From Algibacter sp. (GTDB lineage: Bacteria; Bacteroidota; Bacteroidia; Flavobacteriales; Flavobacteriaceae), in NCBI RefSeq assembly GCF_029245835.1, contig NZ_JAQWOO010000014.1, forward strand, positions 1-41,696: a stretch of 41,696 nt of DNA, given 5' to 3'. Position numbers and translations under genes: made by a program. This document shows positions 18,393 through 25,891 of the stretch, piece after piece (the stretch's first letter is position 1; each line of letters begins with the position of its first letter). Under the pieces are notes generated by a model. That model saw only the letters and a program-made list of their open reading frames with translations. It did no database searches and was not told the DNA's origin.

Positions 18393-20121
18393 ATGCAATT
18401 TTCTTCCAATTGTTAATTAATAATAAACAACATATAACTGCCAAAACTGTAAGCCCTAAAGCAAGCATTGTTTTCCCATAAATAAAATACCCTGTTGCAA
18501 ACAAAACACTATATGTGCCTATTACCCCTAAAAAGAAGGCTAGAATTTTGTAACCAATATTTTTAAATTTACTTTCATTACCGTAAACTAAGTGTTCAAA
18601 TTTCTCAAGAGTTTCTGAGTCACTTTGTTTTGTTAAAAGCGTGACAATAATCCAGCCAACAGTAGTTACAACAACCCCAAAAACTAATTGCATATAACCT
18701 TCTAATTGAAACCAAGGCGTGTCTAATTTTCCATTAATAAAAAAGATAACGGCTATTATAAATGAAATAACCATAGCCGCGATTTCGCTATATGGGTTTA
18801 TACGTTTCCAAAACCAACGCATAATAAATAACAATCCTGTTCCTGCTCCTATTTGAAGTAATAAATCAAAGACATCTTTCGCAGATTTTATATAAAATGA
18901 AAATAGCGCAGCACAAATCATTAGTAAAACCGTTGAGATTCTACCCATACTAACTTTTTGTTTTTCTGAAGCTGTTTTATTGATGAAGCGTCCATAAAAA
19001 TCATTAACAATATAAGAGCTTCCCCAGTTTAATTGCGTTGAAATCGTACTCATAAACGCCGCAATTAAGGATGTTAAAACAATTCCTATTAATCCTGCTG
19101 GCAAATACGTCATCATAGCCGCATAAGCTACGTCATGCCCTTGCATGTCTTCATTTAAGTTTGGAAATGCCGTATTGATACTCTCTAAACTTGGAAAAAT
19201 AACTAATGATGCTAAACCAACTACAATCCATGGCCATGGACGAAGCGCATAATGTGCAAAGTTGAAAAATAAGGTTGCCCAAGTGGCATTTTTTTCATCT
19301 TTTGCGGCAAGCATCCGTTGCGCGATATAACCGCCACCTCCTGGTTCTGCACCCGGATACCAAGTGCTCCACCATTGTACAGCAAACGGAATTATAAATA
19401 ATGTAATTAAAGCTTCAGAATTTGAAAAGTCAGGAAGAATATTTAATTTTCCTGCTACATTTTCGTGCGTTAATAAGTTTTGCATTCCACCAATTTCTGG
19501 AAGATTTACAATATATACAGTGGCCCAAACCGAACCTACCATAGCAATTATAAATTGCAAAAAATCGGTAATTAAAACACCTTTTAAACCACCTAAAGAG
19601 GAATAAATTACCACAACTATTGATGAATATAATAAAGCTTCTTGTTGAGAAATACCTAACAAAATATTTGCGATTTTAGCGCCAGCTAAACACACTCCTG
19701 CCATGGTAATAATATTGAAAATAACACCTAAATAAATAGCGCGAAAACCTCTTAAAAAACTCGCCGACTTCCCAGAATAGCGTAATTCATAAAATTCTAA
19801 ATCCGTTGAAATGCCAGATTTTCTCCAAAGTTTAGCATAAAAAAATACGGTAAGCATACCTGTTAGTAACATAGCCCACCAAACCCAATTACCTGATACC
19901 CCATTTTTTCTAACCAATTCGGTTACTAAGCCAGGAGTATCGGCCGCAAATGTTGTTGCCACCATAGACACTCCTAATAACCACCAAGGCATATTACGCC
20001 CTGAAAGAAAAAATTCTGCTGAACTTTTACCTGCTTGCTTAGACACCCAAACGCCAATAAACAGTGTGATTATAAAAAAAGTAATGATGATACCAATATC
20101 TAAACCTGATAAGTTTACCAT
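18391..20121 (-). CDS. Sodium:solute symporter family protein
   Basis: A 576-aa inner-membrane protein with about 13-14 hydrophobic segments, matching the SSS family (PF00474), which couples uptake of sugars, vitamins or organic acids to sodium. The early signature AEFFLSGRNMPWWLLGVSMVATTFAADTPG (residues about 36-65) and the segment YSSLGGLKGVLITDFLQFIIAMVG are typical. The substrate cannot be decided from sequence. It appears to be a single-gene unit, ending at the bidirectional terminator and preceded by a stretch with a decayed gene. Confidence 0.93.
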   Translation of the reverse strand: MVNLSGLDIGIIITFFIITLFIGVWVSKQAGKSSAEFFLSGRNMPWWLLGVSMVATTFAADTPGLVTELVRKNGVSGNWVWWAMLLTGMLTVFFYAKLWRKSGISTDLEFYELRYSGKSASFLRGFRAIYLGVIFNIITMAGVCLAGAKIANILLGISQQEALLYSSIVVVIYSSLGGLKGVLITDFLQFIIAMVGSVWATVYIVNLPEIGGMQNLLTHENVAGKLNILPDFSNSEALITLFIIPFAVQWWSTWYPGAEPGGGGYIAQRMLAAKDEKNATWATLFFNFAHYALRPWPWIVVGLASLVIFPSLESINTAFPNLNEDMQGHDVAYAAMMTYLPAGLIGIVLTSLIAAFMSTISTQLNWGSSYIVNDFYGRFINKTASEKQKVSMGRISTVLLMICAALFSFYIKSAKDVFDLLLQIGAGTGLLFIMRWFWKRINPYSEIAAMVISFIIAVIFFINGKLDTPWFQLEGYMQLVFGVVVTTVGWIIVTLLTKQSDSETLEKFEHLVYGNESKFKNIGYKILAFFLGVIGTYSVLFATGYFIYGKTMLALGLTVLAVICCLLLINNWKKIA

Positions 20122-20144
20122 GAAAATAATTTTAGTTGATTAAT

Positions 20145-20349
20145 TTATAAATCCCATGTTAGAATATTCCAATCTTGATTCTTAAAACGGCATGAATATA
20201 ATGTTTTAAATCCGATTGCTAATTGTGCACTTACAGATTGTATGTTTGCTTTATTTTCATCGGTAATATAGCATCGTATTATGTGTTTCTATTTCTGAAA
20301 TTGGAGTTGGACTATGTTTATGTTGAAATTCTAGAATTTGATATAATTC
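20145..20349 (-). pseudogene. Decayed, unrecognised coding fragment downstream of umuD
   Basis: Two protein-like segments on the minus strand lie in different frames. The first is at 20349-20284, beginning ELYQILEFQHKHSP. The second is at 20276-20145, beginning RCYITDENKANIQ and ending ILTWDL at a stop. They are offset by a frameshift and have no start codon in place. The composition is coding-like, but I do not recognise the family; neither piece resembles UmuC, which would be expected after umuD. It may be the tail of a lost gene. Confidence 0.35.
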
Positions 20350-20393
20350 TTAATCAATAATATTTTTTTGTAAATGATTTACACTCTGAATAC

Positions 20394-20840
20394 CTATACC
20401 TTTTTAATCACATTGGTTACAATACCCCAGATAACAAAATTATTATGTTCGGTTATTTTTATAATAGGGTAATTAGGATTTTCTGGTTTTAGCCAAATGC
20501 CTTCGTTATCAACTTTTAAACGTTTTACAGTAAACTCACCATCTAAAAAGCAAACCGCTATTTTATTATGTGATGGTTCTAAACTTCTATCGATAACCAA
20601 TAAATCATTATCATCTAATCCCGCACCAATCATAGATTGCCCACTAACACGAGCATAAAAAGTGGCTTCTTTATTTTTTATAAGTTCCTTATCAAGGGAT
20701 AGTTTTTGCTCGTTAAAATCTTCTGCTGGAGAAGGGATTCCTGCAGAAATTCCAGTATCAAAAAAAAGAGCACCTAAACTGTTTGAAGCTTTTGGAGTAA
20801 AAAAGGTAAGGTTATTAGATTTATGTAATATCATGGACAT
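20394..20840 (-). CDS. UmuD-like S24 family peptidase (orphan)
   Basis: A 148-aa LexA/UmuD-type self-cleaving protein. The cleavage site is Ala33-Gly34 in SAGIPSPAEDF, very close to the UmuD pattern CGFPSPAxDY. The catalytic serine is Ser69 (RVSGQSMIGAGL) and the lysine Lys106 (GEFTVKRL). There is no DNA-binding domain, so it is UmuD-like rather than LexA-like. UmuD works with the polymerase UmuC in error-prone bypass of DNA damage, but no umuC follows; downstream are a decayed fragment and a symporter. A second in-frame ATG lies two codons into the frame at 20834. Expression signals are not evident. Confidence 0.9.
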   Translation of the reverse strand: MSMILHKSNNLTFFTPKASNSLGALFFDTGISAGIPSPAEDFNEQKLSLDKELIKNKEATFYARVSGQSMIGAGLDDNDLLVIDRSLEPSHNKIAVCFLDGEFTVKRLKVDNEGIWLKPENPNYPIIKITEHNNFVIWGIVTNVIKKV

Positions 20841-20865
20841 TATTTAATATATTGGCATTTTAGAA

Positions 20866-20929
20866 GGCTAGGGATTGCTTCGCAAATCGCTATGCTTTTG
20901 GCAACCTACCTTTCGGCAGGAGGACGCCC
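20866..20929 (-). repeat. Short GGGCGT-type dispersed island, copy 1
   Basis: On the minus strand it begins GGGCGTCCTCCTGCC and ends CAATCCCTAGCC. An internal mini-hairpin is CCTGCC / GGTAGG around GAAA. Its GC content and word pattern differ from the surroundings. From memory it resembles the GGGCGTTCCC...ATCCCTAACGC sequences scattered between genes in many Flavobacteriaceae genomes. A longer relative is at 25676-25830. Confidence 0.45.
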
Positions 20930-21037
20930 AAAAAAAATTATTTTCTGTTCTTAAATTTAATTAAAATTTCTGGTAATTTTGGTTTATTTAATAATATTAA
21001 TGCGATAAAAATTCTTGGTTTTATAGAATTGGGTATT

Positions 21038-21496
21038 TTAAAAAAACTTCTGTTTTTTAATTATGACGTTTCCAATACGTTTATAAATAACTTCCTCCCC
21101 TTTAACACAAAAATGATATACAGCCTTGGACTTAATTTCTGAAATCTCAAATAGTGTAACATCGCTTACATCACAATTGTATTCTTTAGCGACTTTCTTT
21201 TTTACGTGGCTCATTGTGGCCCGCCCTTTTTTAAGCTGTGATTGAATTTTTTTATCCAAACTAGGTTCTACAAAATCTTCTGGCAAATTGCAATTTGTAG
21301 TTTCTTTTGGCATTGGGTTATTGGCAACTGTAGGCTTTGGAGTACTAGAAACAGCTTGAGGAGCATCAATATACTCCCAAGTAAAATCTGCTTTTAATAG
21401 CACGCGCCTTCCATCATCTGTTTTTACTATATGATTATTTTGTGCTACCGAAATTAAAGATATAAGAAATACTAAAAGGAAGAAATATGTTTTCAT
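21038..21496 (-). CDS. DUF3157-like exported protein
   Basis: The 152-aa product has a signal peptide (MKTYFFLLVFLISLISVAQ). It is followed by the short conserved block IVKTDDGRRVLLKADFTWEYI (residues about 23-43) found in DUF3157-type proteins, which read TDDGxxVLLxxDxTWEY. After a Pro/Thr-rich linker comes a helical basic segment (KKIQSQLKKGRATMSHVKKKVAKEYNC) and a beta-rich end. It is presumably periplasmic; function unknown. A -7 box lies 30 bases upstream. Confidence 0.75.
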   Translation of the reverse strand: MKTYFFLLVFLISLISVAQNNHIVKTDDGRRVLLKADFTWEYIDAPQAVSSTPKPTVANNPMPKETTNCNLPEDFVEPSLDKKIQSQLKKGRATMSHVKKKVAKEYNCDVSDVTLFEISEIKSKAVYHFCVKGEEVIYKRIGNVIIKKQKFF

Positions 21497-21525
21497 TTTG
21501 ACTATTATTGGGTTGAAAAGTTTAT

Positions 21526-21533
21526 CAAAAATA
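21526..21533 (-). promoter_or_regulatory. Probable -7 promoter box for the DUF3157-like gene
   Basis: On the minus strand 21533-21526 reads TATTTTTG, an exact TAnnTTTG match 30 bases before the start codon. No -33 TTG at the usual distance. Confidence 0.45.
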
Positions 21534-21538
21534 CAATT

Positions 21539-21643
21539 TTAATCCTCAACATATTCTAAAATATCAGCAGGTTGACAATCCAAAGCTTTACAAATAGCCT
21601 CTAGAGTTGAAAATCGAAAAACAATAATTATTTCTAAAAACAT
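21539..21643 (-). pseudogene. C-terminal remnant of a Cro/C1-type HTH regulator
   Basis: The last 25 residues of this 34-codon frame, RFSTLEAICKALDCQPADIL then EYVED, are a near-perfect match to the C-terminal half of the small YozG/HTH_26-type XRE regulators, which read ISFSTLEKICEALDCQPGDLLEY. The preceding codons (MFLEIIIVF) do not encode the helix-turn-helix, so the DNA-binding part is gone. It is a truncated gene, lying between the DUF3157 gene and the divergent DUF2007 gene. Confidence 0.65.
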
Positions 21644-21675
21644 ATTAACTATATTTACTAGACCATTAATAGGAT

Positions 21676-22113
21676 ATGGCAGAAACCTTTACCACAATTG
21701 CAAAATTTCAATATTCTAGCGAAGCACAAATAATAAAAGGCCGCTTAGAAGCTGATGGTATTCAAGTTTTCCTTGCAGATAATTTAACTATTGATACCGA
21801 TCCATTAGTAAGTAATGCTATTGGTGGCGTGAAACTTAAAGTACTAACTGAAGATACTTTAAAGGCCAAACACATTTTAGATGGTATAGCAAAATACTCT
21901 AAAGATGACGAAGGCAAACCAATAGTCTGCCCTAATTGCAATAAACAAGAAATTGAACTTTTTTCTACAATAACCAATTTAAAATCTCTTTTCGCTTTTA
22001 TTGTTGCATTAATAACTAGTGTTTTAACCTTCGGCTCTATTTTACCTATTTACTCTAAACACAAATACAGGTGTAATAATTGCAAAACAGAGTTTGATAT
22101 AGAAAATCAATAA
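21676..22113 (+). CDS. DUF2007 protein with split zinc ribbon and a membrane segment
   Basis: Residues 1-72 form a DUF2007 domain (putative signal-transducing protein, PF09413): FTTIAKFQYSSEAQIIKGRLEADGIQVFLADN followed by IGGVKLKVLTEDTLKAKHIL. A CPNC pair (C85, C88) and a CNNC pair (C133, C136) could make one zinc ribbon, but a hydrophobic membrane segment (about 104-124) lies between them, so the ribbon would straddle a hairpin or the pairs sit apart. Function unknown. It is a single gene, divergent from the DUF3157 gene and convergent with the MocR-type gene. Confidence 0.85.
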   Translation: MAETFTTIAKFQYSSEAQIIKGRLEADGIQVFLADNLTIDTDPLVSNAIGGVKLKVLTEDTLKAKHILDGIAKYSKDDEGKPIVCPNCNKQEIELFSTITNLKSLFAFIVALITSVLTFGSILPIYSKHKYRCNNCKTEFDIENQ

Positions 22114-22162
22114 ATTTAGTTTCACGAGCAATTTAAAATTGAAATTTATGCTTCAATATGGT

Positions 22163-23653
22163 CTAAAATACTACATTGTAAGCATTTTTTAATTTCTTAA
22201 CCACAACCTCTATTTCTTCTTCATTTAAATATCCAAATCCAAAACGAATAGCACATGTATTTCTATCTTGATAGAGTATAGTTTTTGGAAGATACAAATC
22301 GTTTTTTTCGGCTTCTTCAGCTAATTTAACCAATGAAATTTTAGGTTCAAATTGCAGCCATATGGCTAATCCGCCCGATGGTAATTTCCATGTTATAGCA
22401 TCTCCAAAACAGGATTCCAAACACTGGCACAGATAATCACGCCTTTGTTTATAAATGATGCTATTTTTTTTCATGAAGCGGGATATTTCACCTTCAGAAA
22501 TTAACTCAGAAAGCATCTGTTCTTGTATGATATCGCCTTGTTTATCTAGCAATTGCAAATAGTTTTTTGCTTCAGAAACTAAATTCTCTGGTGCTACTAC
22601 AAATCCTGTTTGAAAACTTGGAAATAGAGATTGCCCTAGTTTTCCTAAATAAATAACCATACCATTACCATCCGCACTTGCCATTGGTAACATGGCTGAA
22701 CCTTCGAACTGAAAATCGTAATCGTAATCGTCTTCAATAATAGCAAATTGAAATGCTTTGGCTAATTCTAACAATTTTAAGCGTCGTTCTGCACTTAAAG
22801 TTGTAGTTGTTGGATAATGCCTATGGGCACATACATACACACAACGAATACTTCCCTTAACAAAATGGGTCTTAATATAGTCTACATCTAAACCTTGGTC
22901 ATCTACTGGGATGGTTTTAATAGCAGCACCAGCTTGCTGAAAAATCATATTTGACGCATAGTTACTTAAATGTCCTACCAAAACAACATCGTTCTGCTTT
23001 ATTAAAAGTTGCGAAACAATATATAAACTCATTTCGGTACTTCGCGTACTTATTAAGTTAATTGGTTTGATATGAAATCCTCTTGTAGCATTTAAATAAT
23101 TACAAAGTTGCGTTTCATAAACCGAGTTAGAGAATTGTGTGGTTTCATTCCATTTTTTAACTAAAGGTTTCCGCTTCATAACCGCACTATACCATCTTGA
23201 AAATTGATGCACGGGATGCAACCTTAAATCGGGATTTCCATCATTAACACGATACTTAGCGGTTGTTACTTGCACTGTAGAAGACAAATTAAATGACGGT
23301 TGAAACGGAAAACCTGTGTTTTTAGAATAGTCGTACACCTTATCTATCTGTTGCGCAGTGGCTTTAATTTTAGCTGTTGGTTGCTCTGGCACTAAAACAA
23401 ATGTGCCTTTATTTGGAATTATTTCTACCCAGCCTTGGGATGCTAACTCGTCATAAACGGCAACCACTGTATTTCTATGAATTTTTAATAGTTGACTTAA
23501 AACTCGTGTTCCAGGAAGTACTAAACCTTTTGATATATAACCACGTTGAATCGCATTTATAATTTGTTGCGCTATTTGAATATAAATAGCTTGTGCACTA
23601 GATTTATCAAAATGCACTAACTGTTTCAAAAGATCGCTAACCGGACTATTCAT
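22163..23653 (-). CDS. MocR-type GntR/aminotransferase-fold regulator lacking the PLP lysine
   Basis: At 496 aa the architecture is that of MocR/GabR/PdxR regulators. The N-terminal winged-helix HTH (about residues 18-85) includes AIYIQIAQQIINAIQRGYI and LLKIHRNTVVAVYDELASQG. An aminotransferase-I fold follows. The PLP-site aspartate region AIIEDDYDYDF (near 303-312) is kept. At the cofactor lysine, where GabR reads LGTFSKSLIPSLR, this protein reads LGKLGQSLFPSFQ: the Schiff-base Lys is Gln341 and the carboxylate-binding Arg is Gln348. A lysine three positions earlier (Lys338) might substitute. It is divergent from a TonB receptor gene, which it probably regulates, with a palindrome in the 72-base gap. 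Confidence 0.92.
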   Translation of the reverse strand: MNSPVSDLLKQLVHFDKSSAQAIYIQIAQQIINAIQRGYISKGLVLPGTRVLSQLLKIHRNTVVAVYDELASQGWVEIIPNKGTFVLVPEQPTAKIKATAQQIDKVYDYSKNTGFPFQPSFNLSSTVQVTTAKYRVNDGNPDLRLHPVHQFSRWYSAVMKRKPLVKKWNETTQFSNSVYETQLCNYLNATRGFHIKPINLISTRSTEMSLYIVSQLLIKQNDVVLVGHLSNYASNMIFQQAGAAIKTIPVDDQGLDVDYIKTHFVKGSIRCVYVCAHRHYPTTTTLSAERRLKLLELAKAFQFAIIEDDYDYDFQFEGSAMLPMASADGNGMVIYLGKLGQSLFPSFQTGFVVAPENLVSEAKNYLQLLDKQGDIIQEQMLSELISEGEISRFMKKNSIIYKQRRDYLCQCLESCFGDAITWKLPSGGLAIWLQFEPKISLVKLAEEAEKNDLYLPKTILYQDRNTCAIRFGFGYLNEEEIEVVVKKLKNAYNVVF

Positions 23654-23685
23654 TGTTTTAAAACTGGACTATTATAATCGTCCGG
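23643..23685. promoter_or_regulatory. Candidate operator between the MocR-type gene and the TonB receptor gene
   Basis: GGACTATT occurs at 23643-23650 and again at 23666-23673, a direct repeat 23 bases apart. The second copy is the left arm of a near-perfect 18-bp palindrome at 23666-23683 (GGACTATTA / TAATCGTCC). The first copy overlaps the first codons of the regulator gene. The position and combined direct/inverted arrangement fit a site for a dimeric MocR-type regulator, which is inference. Confidence 0.55.
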
Positions 23686-23725
23686 AAAGTTACCACTTTT
23701 GCAGCGTTTTAAAAAAATCATTTTT

Positions 23726-25549
23726 ATGAAGACTAGATTCACTTTAACCGTTTTATTATTATTTGCATTTATAATAGGATATGCACAAGAAAATCCTGTT
23801 AAAATGGATGCTTTGCAAGAAGTTATTATTAACTCAACTAGAATAGATTTACCATTTAAAGAAAACTCCAGAACTATTGACATTATATCCTCAGAAGATA
23901 TAAAAAATAGCGCAACTACAAATGTTGCCGATTTATTACAGCAAGTTGCTGGAGTAGACATAAGACGTCGTGGAACTGCTGGAAGTCAAGCCGATGTATA
24001 TATTCGAGGTGGTAGTTTTGACCAAACCTTACTACTTATTGATGGTATTAAAATGGACGACGCCCAAACGGGACACCATACTATGAATGCCGCATTACCT
24101 ATTGAAGTTATTGAGCGTATTGAGATTATTAAAGGACCTGCTGCTCGTGTATTTGGGCAAAACGCTTTTACCGGCGCCATTAATATTGTAACTAAAAAAC
24201 AGGTGAAAAACTCGGTTTCTACTAATTTAGAAACGGGTTCGTTTGGACAATTAAATGGCTCTGTTACTATAGGGTCAGAACTAGAAAACTCATCACACAT
24301 TATCCATGTTGGGAAGTTAACTTCAGAGGGTTACAGGAACAATTCAGACTATAATAATTCAAATTACTTTATTAAAAGTGTGTTTAATAAAAAAGTACAA
24401 GCTGTTGAAATGATTGCGACGTTTTTTGATCGTAAATTTGGTGCTGAAAATTTCTACACCACAAATCCAGATTGGAACGAATATGAAGAAACTCAAAATA
24501 GCTTAATTGGTTTTACAACAACGTTTAAATCTGAAAAACTTAAAATAAGTCCTCGCGTGTATTGGAAACGCAACCAAGATATGTTTCTATTAAAACGAAA
24601 TGAACCTAATTTTTTCAGGAACTTGCATATTACCGATAAAATGGGTGCTGAAGTAAATGCATCTTACAATTCTAAACTTGGTGTTACTGGTTTTGGTATA
24701 GATATTTCTAAAATTTATATACGAAGTAATAATTTAGGGAATAGAAATCGATTTATGACGAATCTTTTTTTAGAACATCAATTTAAATTATTTAATAACA
24801 GATTAGATATTACTCCGGGCGTTGCAGTAACGTATTTTTCAGACTTTAAATTTCATGCCTTTCCTGGTTTAGATATTGGCTACAGATTAAATGATTATTT
24901 CAAAATTTACGGAAACACAGGTTACACCTATCGTATTCCTACCTACACCGATTTATTTTATAGCGATCCTGGAACGATTGGAAACGAAAACCTAGACCCC
25001 GAAGAAGCCCTTTCTTTTGAAATTGGCGGGAAATATTTCTCACCAAAATTTACCGGATCTTTTGCGTTTTTCTATAGAGATGCTAATAAATTAATAGATT
25101 TTGTAAAAGAAAATGCTGCCGATCGTTTTATGGCTACCAACCTTCGCGATTTATATACCAAAGGGTTTGAAGTTAATACAAGCTATAATTTTAAAGTAAA
25201 TAATTTAAACCAAAATCTGTCACTAGGTTACACCTTTATTGAAGATGAAGTGGGCGATTTAAACATCCCTTTTTCTAGGTATGCTATTAACTCATTAAAA
25301 CACCATGTTACCTCTCGTTTAAGTACACAATTTAATAAACAAATAAACTTTAATATTATCTATAAACATGCTGAACGTACTGCAGGGCTTAGCTATAATG
25401 TTTGGGATACGTCTATAGCTGTAAAAGCCAAACAATTTGAGTTTACGCTTACTGCGGCCAATATTTTTGATGCAGACTATATTGAAACTGGATTTGTGCC
25501 TATGCCTCCTAGCAATATATTATTTGGGTTACGTTATGGTTTTAACTAA
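23726..25549 (+). CDS. TonB-dependent receptor, divergent from the MocR-type regulator
   Basis: I start it at the ATG at 23726, giving a signal peptide (MKTRFTLTVLLLFAFIIGYAQ); an upstream in-frame ATG at 23699 would add nine residues and overlap the promoter. The plug domain is clear: VADLLQQVAGVDIRRRG, DVYIRGGSFDQTLLLIDGIK, IERIEIIKGPAARVFGQNAF then TGAINIVTKK. A 22-strand-type barrel follows, ending FGLRYGFN with a terminal aromatic/Asn. At about 607 aa it is short, in the BtuB/vitamin-receptor size class, and has no carboxypeptidase-like domain. The box CACTTTTG (23694-23701) is one base off the -7 consensus. The ligand is unknown; the neighbouring regulator suggests a vitamin, amine or amino-acid-related compound. 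Confidence 0.92.
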   Translation: MKTRFTLTVLLLFAFIIGYAQENPVKMDALQEVIINSTRIDLPFKENSRTIDIISSEDIKNSATTNVADLLQQVAGVDIRRRGTAGSQADVYIRGGSFDQTLLLIDGIKMDDAQTGHHTMNAALPIEVIERIEIIKGPAARVFGQNAFTGAINIVTKKQVKNSVSTNLETGSFGQLNGSVTIGSELENSSHIIHVGKLTSEGYRNNSDYNNSNYFIKSVFNKKVQAVEMIATFFDRKFGAENFYTTNPDWNEYEETQNSLIGFTTTFKSEKLKISPRVYWKRNQDMFLLKRNEPNFFRNLHITDKMGAEVNASYNSKLGVTGFGIDISKIYIRSNNLGNRNRFMTNLFLEHQFKLFNNRLDITPGVAVTYFSDFKFHAFPGLDIGYRLNDYFKIYGNTGYTYRIPTYTDLFYSDPGTIGNENLDPEEALSFEIGGKYFSPKFTGSFAFFYRDANKLIDFVKENAADRFMATNLRDLYTKGFEVNTSYNFKVNNLNQNLSLGYTFIEDEVGDLNIPFSRYAINSLKHHVTSRLSTQFNKQINFNIIYKHAERTAGLSYNVWDTSIAVKAKQFEFTLTAANIFDADYIETGFVPMPPSNILFGLRYGFN

Positions 25550-25675
25550 GGTTTATTTTGTTTAACCAAGTGACTATTCTAGGTTTCTAAACGAAAGGAT
25601 TTTACAGTAGCAATTTTGTTTTCAATTTTCTCTAAACCTTTACAGATAGGTTCACAGACTTAGAACTGATGACTG

Positions 25676-25830
25676 CAAACTGCGGATTGACCCGCGTTAA
25701 GGCTTGCAGAGAAACATTTATGTTCATGAATTCAATGATATAATATAGAAAATCATGAATAAAAGCCCACAGCACGACAAAGGAGGTGCGAGGACTTGTA
25801 ACGAAAAGCCAAACCCTTGTGGTAACGCCC
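25676..25830 (-). repeat. GGGCGT-type dispersed island, copy 2, in a gene-free gap
   Basis: The 342-base gap 25550-25891 holds no gene. On the minus strand the island starts GGGCGTTACCACAAGGGTTT at 25830 and passes GCTTTTCGTTACAAGTCCTC, CACCTCCTTTGTCGTGCTG and TGGGCTTTTATTCATG. It then reaches GCAAGCCTTAACGCGGGTC near 25700. This wording is that of a dispersed intergenic sequence I remember from many Flavobacteriaceae genomes (GGGCGTT...CCGCTGCAAGTCCTCGCACC). The part from 25550 to 25675 shows nothing else. A weak -7-like box (TAACTTTA, 25863-25870) precedes the cupin gene. Confidence 0.5.
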
Positions 25831-25891
25831 AAAATACTATTTTAGTTCTAATATCGTTTTCTTAACTTTACGCACTTAAACTAAATAGACT

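Noticed and set aside
21038-22113. The DUF3157 and DUF2007 genes as a toxin-antitoxin or defence pair because of the nearby HTH remnant
   Set aside because: The HTH fragment lacks its DNA-binding part, the two genes are divergent, and neither product has toxin-like features.
23650-24300. Minus-strand open frames overlapping the start of the second TonB receptor gene
   Set aside because: They are shadows of the plug-domain coding sequence, whose conserved motifs are on the plus strand.
25632-25832. A 66-codon minus-strand open frame beginning MGVTTRVWLFVTSP
   Set aside because: It lies wholly in the GGGCGT-type dispersed island and its wording is the translation of that repeat, a known source of false genes; no start signals.
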